9,264 bases of DNA from NCBI GenBank assembly GCA_964412235.1, contig CAYPNT010000099.1:1-9264 (forward strand). Direction: 5' to 3'. The notes under the pieces are model-generated. The model did no database searches. It had not been told where the DNA came from and was given only the letters and a program-made list of their open reading frames with translations. This DNA comes from JAYZQT01 sp964412235. GTDB taxonomy: Bacteria; Pseudomonadota; Alphaproteobacteria; MPNO01; UBA830. Every line of letters begins with the position of its first letter. Positions within the stretch are counted from its first letter, which is position 1. Shown here in pieces: positions 6,501-9,264 of the stretch. The translations under genes and the position numbers were made by a program.

Positions 6501-7703
6501 GCGAAAGACCGAGATGATGAACTAGCAATTCTAGAGAGATCATTCTCAGTTCGACTGAAAGATTTGTTAGCTAATCAGACAATATTGTCAGGGCCGAAAC
6601 AAGTTAGTGAGGGGACCCGTGTAACACAAGCCATACTGAACGAATTAAGTGCTCGGCAGCTTGCTCAGATTTCGGTCAGAAATGAAAAGGTAATGGAAAA
6701 TGTCGAGGCATTGCGGAAACAATTTCAACTGAGCGAAAAGCGTCTTCAGGAAAGGTTTGAAAATAAGGTTGAGAAATTACAAGGCGGTGACGAACTCCCT
6801 CCTGGTGTTATGAAAATGGTAAAAGTCTTTATTGCGGTGAAGCGCAAGCTTCAGCCAGGTGATAAGATGGCGGGTCGTCATGGTAATAAAGGAGTAATTT
6901 CGAAAATTGCTGCTGTTGAAGATATGCCTCATTTGGAAGACGGGACCAATGTGGACATCGTTCTCAATCCGCTCGGGGTGCCGTCTCGAATGAATGTGGG
7001 ACAGATTCTTGAGACTCATCTTGGCTGGGCGTCTTCTGGCCTAGGTAAGAAAATTGGAAAAATGTTAGATGTGGCTGTCAGAGAAGGTAAAATTTCTCAA
7101 TTGCAGAATGAAATGAAACTTATTTATGGAGAAGACACCTTTGACCGCGATATTTCGGGGTTAGATGAAAACCAAGTTATAGAATTGGCAGAAAATTTGC
7201 GGCCTGGTGTTCCAATTGCAACGCCTGTTTTTGACGGGGCACATGAGGAAGATATCGTGGAATTGCTTGAACAGGCTGGTTTGGATTCGTCTGGTCAGGT
7301 AACGCTTTACGATGGCAGGACTGGAGAAAAGTTTGCTAGATCAGTGACAGTCGGATTCATTTATATGATGAAGTTGCACCATCTTGTTGATGATAAGATC
7401 CATGCGCGTTCAATTGGCCCATATAGCTTGGTTACTCAACAACCTTTAGGCGGTAAGGCACAATTCGGAGGACAACGGTTCGGCGAGATGGAGGTATGGG
7501 CGCTTGAAGCATACGGGGCTGCATACACGCTGCAGGAGATGCTCACTGTGAAATCTGATGACGTCTCCGGTCGGACAAAAGTATATGAAGCGATTGTTCG
7601 AGGTGATGATACATTTGAAGCAGGAATTCCAGAATCGTTCAACGTACTTGTGAAGGAGTTGAAGTCCCTGTGCTTGAACGTTGAATTGAACCAAGAATCC
7701 TAA
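3537..7703 (+). CDS. rpoB: DNA-directed RNA polymerase subunit beta
   Basis: This is the beta subunit of the core polymerase, forming one side of the cleft and part of the active centre. It has 1388 residues (E. coli 1342), complete and uninterrupted. The rifampicin pocket contains SSQLSQFMDQTNPLSE, with D549, H559 and S564 equivalent to E. coli D516, H526 and S531. All are wild type, so no common resistance change is present. NFEDS includes E845 and D846 (E. coli E813, D814). DKMAGRHGNKG includes K1110 and K1118 (E. coli K1065, K1073), which contact the RNA 3' end and NTP. The C-terminus has the clamp-contact region GGQRFGEMEVWALEAYG. A segment at residues 220-244 has no counterpart in E. 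coli. The start has a Shine-Dalgarno 6 bases upstream. rpoC follows after 82 bases. Confidence 0.99.
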   Translation: MTKSFTERKRIRKDFGRIRAVAPMPNLIEVQKSSYDAFLQIQTKVDERDEAGLQEVFRSVFPISDFSERGTLEFVSYELEPPKYDVEECQQRDITYAAPLKVTLRLVVFDINEETGARSVRDIKEQDVYMGDMPLMTDMGTFVVNGTERVIVSQMHRSPGVFFDHDKGKSHSSGKFLFAARVIPYRGSWLDFEFDAKDIVHVRIDRRRKLPVTTLLMALDSDETSQKRDELADKGDVLPPEEAVGMSIEDILQYFYEHCEFKKTSAGWETAFDPDSMRGVQLVSDLIDAKTGDVLAEAGVKLTPRLLKKFEEDGVKAILVQEEDILEHFFAKDIVNEQTGKIYVEAGDEIDEEALELLAEVGIKKFRTLAIDHTNIGPYIVKTLTADRNRSREEALMDIYRVMRPGEPPTLETAEAMFQSLFFDGERYDLSAVGRVKMNARLQVEGDDTLRILRKKDILAVVKTLVELKDGRGEIDDIDHLGNRRVRSVGELMENQYRIGLLRMERAIRERMSSIDLDTVMPHDLINAKPAAAAVREFFGSSQLSQFMDQTNPLSEITHKRRLSALGPGGLTRERAGFEVRDVHPTHYGRICPIETPEGPNIGLINSLATYARVNQYGFIETPYRTIQNGKVLDEVVYHSAIEEGQYTIAQANAPLDNNGKFIEELVSCRQGGEFVMARPESIDLIDVSPKQLVSVAAALIPFLENDDANRALMGSNMQRQAVPLVQAEAPLVGTGMEEAVARGSGAAITASRPGVVDQVDATRIVVRATDETSLSAPGVDIYNLLKFQRSNQNTCINQRPLVKVGDWVKGGDMIADGPSTELGELALGRNVLVAFMPWNGYNFEDSILISERIVRDDVFTSIHIEEFEIMARDTKLGQEEITRDIPNVGEEALKDLDEAGIVYIGAEVKPGDILVGKVTPKGESPMTPEEKLLRAIFGEKASDVRDTSLKLPPGVAGTVVEVRVFSRRGVDKDERAMAIEREEIERLAKDRDDELAILERSFSVRLKDLLANQTILSGPKQVSEGTRVTQAILNELSARQLAQISVRNEKVMENVEALRKQFQLSEKRLQERFENKVEKLQGGDELPPGVMKMVKVFIAVKRKLQPGDKMAGRHGNKGVISKIAAVEDMPHLEDGTNVDIVLNPLGVPSRMNVGQILETHLGWASSGLGKKIGKMLDVAVREGKISQLQNEMKLIYGEDTFDRDISGLDENQVIELAENLRPGVPIATPVFDGAHEEDIVELLEQAGLDSSGQVTLYDGRTGEKFARSVTVGFIYMMKLHHLVDDKIHARSIGPYSLVTQQPLGGKAQFGGQRFGEMEVWALEAYGAAYTLQEMLTVKSDDVSGRTKVYEAIVRGDDTFEAGIPESFNVLVKELKSLCLNVELNQES

Positions 7704-7785
7704 AAGGGGTGTTTGGAAAAACTGATTTTGTAAGGATACCAGGTGCGACCATTGTGTTCGTGTCACACATGCCAGGAGACGGCTC
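7704..7785 (+). other. rpoB-rpoC spacer
   Basis: This 82-base gap contains a small hairpin, TGTGT (7753-7757) with ACACA (7765-7769), and no T-tract. I see no promoter or terminator. It ends with the rpoC ribosome binding site, so rpoB and rpoC are probably on one mRNA. Confidence 0.55.
7774..7778 (+). promoter_or_regulatory. Shine-Dalgarno of rpoC (decides among three ATGs)
   Basis: AGGAG lies 7 bases before the ATG at 7786. In-frame ATGs at 7795 and 7798 would be 16 and 19 bases away, too far, so 7786 is the best start. Confidence 0.8.
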
Positions 7786-9264
7786 ATGAATGAAATGATG
7801 AATATTTTTGGACAAGTTAGTACTGCCCAAAGTTTTGACCAAATACAAATTTCAATTGCTAGTCCGGAAAGGATCAGATCATGGTCCTATGGTGAAATTA
7901 AAAAACCGGAAACTATTAATTATAGAACCTTTAAACCCGAACGAGATGGACTGTTCTGTGCGCGTATTTTCGGACCCATAAAGGATTATGAATGCCTGTG
8001 CGGTAAATATAAACGCATGAAATACCGGGGAATAATCTGTGAGAAGTGTGGAGTGGAAGTCACACTTTCAAAGGTTAGGCGTGAACGTATGGCGCATATA
8101 GAGCTTGCATCCCCTGTTGCACATATTTGGTTTTTAAAATCATTACCAAGTCGAATTTCATTGCTTCTAGATATGACCTTGAAGGATGTCGAGAGGGTGC
8201 TTTATTTCGAAAATTATATCGTTACGGAACCAGGGTTATCACCCCTTGAAGAGGGCCAATTACTTACTGAGGAAGGGTTCATAGAGGCCCAAGATGACTA
8301 TGGTGAGGATGCTTTTGAAGCGATGATAGGTGCTGAAGCGCTGAAAAAAATGCTTTCAGAAATAGACCTTGAAGAAGAACGCGAGGAATTACGCGTTGAC
8401 ATGAAAGAGACCGGTTCAGAAGCTAAACGAAAGAAGTATGTAAAACGTTTAAAATTGGTAGAATCTTTTATTGAGTCGGGTGCACGACCGGAATGGATGA
8501 TTTTAGAGGTCGTGCCTGTCATCCCCCCAGAATTACGGCCTCTGGTGCCACTTGATGGGGGACGTTTTGCAACTTCCGATCTTAATGACCTATATCGACG
8601 GGTTATAAATAGGAATAACCGACTAAAGAGGTTAATTGAACTCAGGGCACCAGATATCATTGTACGGAATGAGAAACGAATGCTGCAGGAAGCTGTCGAT
8701 GCCCTGTTTGACAACGGTCGCCGCGGTCGGACTATAACTGGTGCGAATAAACGTCCCCTCAAATCATTAAGCGATATGCTTAAGGGTAAGCAGGGACGTT
8801 TTCGGCAAAATCTTCTCGGAAAACGCGTCGACTACTCTGGCCGGTCAGTGATTGTTGTAGGGCCTGAACTAAAGCTACATCAATGTGGCTTACCCAAAAA
8901 GATGGCACTAGAACTTTTTAAACCCTTTATTTATTCAAAACTAGAGCTGTACGGTCTGGCAACCACGATTAAGGCTGCAAAACGTATGGTTGAAAAAGAA
9001 CGTCCTGAAGTATGGGATATACTGGAAGAGGTTATCCGTGAACATCCTGTCATGTTGAACAGAGCACCGACACTTCACCGCCTGGGCATTCAGGCATTTG
9101 AGCCGGTTTTAGTAGAAGGTAAGGCCGTGCAGTTACATCCATTAGTATGTACCGCTTTTAATGCAGATTTTGATGGTGACCAAATGGCTGTCCATGTCCC
9201 ATTATCACTCGAAGCGCAGCTTGAAGCGCGAGTTTTGATGATGTCCACGAACAATATACTAAGC
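7786..9264 (+). CDS. rpoC: DNA-directed RNA polymerase subunit beta' (5' part, runs off the window)
   Basis: Beta' forms the clamp and carries the catalytic magnesium. The first 493 codons are present without a stop; the full protein would be about 1400 residues. Starting at ATG 7786 places the zinc-binding cysteines at residues 70, 72, 85 and 88 (CLCG and CEKC), exactly as in E. coli. Other conserved blocks are SPERIRSWSYGE near the N-terminus, RRVINRNNRLKRL (the sigma-binding coiled-coil area), GKQGRFRQNLLGKRVDYSGR, and NRAPTLHR. The catalytic motif NADFDGD is encoded at 9160-9180, with metal-binding D461, D463 and D465, one residue offset from E. coli. The window ends just after MMSTNNILS. 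The remaining jaw, bridge helix, trigger loop and C-terminal clamp lie outside. The gene is cut by the window edge, not broken. Confidence 0.98.
   Translation, partial: MNEMMNIFGQVSTAQSFDQIQISIASPERIRSWSYGEIKKPETINYRTFKPERDGLFCARIFGPIKDYECLCGKYKRMKYRGIICEKCGVEVTLSKVRRERMAHIELASPVAHIWFLKSLPSRISLLLDMTLKDVERVLYFENYIVTEPGLSPLEEGQLLTEEGFIEAQDDYGEDAFEAMIGAEALKKMLSEIDLEEEREELRVDMKETGSEAKRKKYVKRLKLVESFIESGARPEWMILEVVPVIPPELRPLVPLDGGRFATSDLNDLYRRVINRNNRLKRLIELRAPDIIVRNEKRMLQEAVDALFDNGRRGRTITGANKRPLKSLSDMLKGKQGRFRQNLLGKRVDYSGRSVIVVGPELKLHQCGLPKKMALELFKPFIYSKLELYGLATTIKAAKRMVEKERPEVWDILEEVIREHPVMLNRAPTLHRLGIQAFEPVLVEGKAVQLHPLVCTAFNADFDGDQMAVHVPLSLEAQLEARVLMMSTNNILS

Noticed and set aside
7753..7769. Terminator between rpoB and rpoC
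   Set aside because: Only a 5 bp hairpin without a T-tract, within a gene pair that is nearly always co-transcribed.
7436..7848. Antisense open frames over the rpoB-rpoC junction
   Set aside because: They mirror strongly conserved coding sequence on the + strand and show no family resemblance.
8298..8762. 154-codon antisense open frame within rpoC
   Set aside because: Its composition is Ser/Arg-rich low complexity, typical of the reverse of a conserved gene. The + strand reads as continuous RpoC.

Overview
The window is a 9.3 kb piece of a bacterial chromosome carrying a core transcription/translation cluster, with every gene on the + strand. The order is tuf (last codons only), tRNA-Trp, secE, nusG, rplK, rplA, rplJ, rplL, rpoB, rpoC (first 493 codons). 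This is the E. coli 'beta operon' arrangement with tuf and tRNA-Trp in front, as is common in Alphaproteobacteria. Protein features such as a GTG-started L10 beginning MDRLQKEE, a 65-residue one-helix SecE and a 1388-residue RpoB also point to Alphaproteobacteria. The moderate-to-low GC and frequent ATA, TTA and AGG codons, even in ribosomal protein genes, suggest a slow-growing, possibly marine or uncultured lineage. The sequence alone does not settle the order.

Layout. 1-35 holds the EF-Tu C-terminus. 52-127 is a complete tRNA-Trp with encoded CCA. 175-905 holds secE and nusG, which overlap or nearly touch. 906-1014 is a structured leader in front of rplK. 1015-2158 holds rplK and rplA, 4 bases apart. 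2159-2456 is a 298-base untranslated stretch with a recognisable L10-type ribosomal protein leader. 2457-3403 holds rplJ and rplL. 3404-3536 contains a strong hairpin between the ribosomal and RNA polymerase genes. 3537-7703 is rpoB. 7704-7785 is a short spacer. 7786-9264 is the 5' third of rpoC, open to the window edge.

How the parts work together. EF-Tu and tRNA-Trp serve elongation. SecE is the essential small subunit of the SecYEG translocon. NusG links RNA polymerase (RpoB/RpoC) to Rho and the ribosome. L11, L1, L10 and L7/L12 build the ribosome's two stalks, where translation factors are recruited. By analogy with E. coli, L1 probably represses rplKA translation, L10-L7/L12 probably represses rplJL through the leader, and the rplL-rpoB hairpin probably lowers or processes transcription into rpoBC. 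The leaders are visible as RNA structures; these regulatory roles are inferred.

I found no mobile element, CRISPR, phage gene, accessory system or broken gene. Nothing here is an undescribed system. The points worth a second look are the regulatory RNA structures, a 25-residue RpoB insertion relative to E. coli, a substituted glycine in the NusG KOW motif, and unusually heavy ATA use in ribosomal protein genes.
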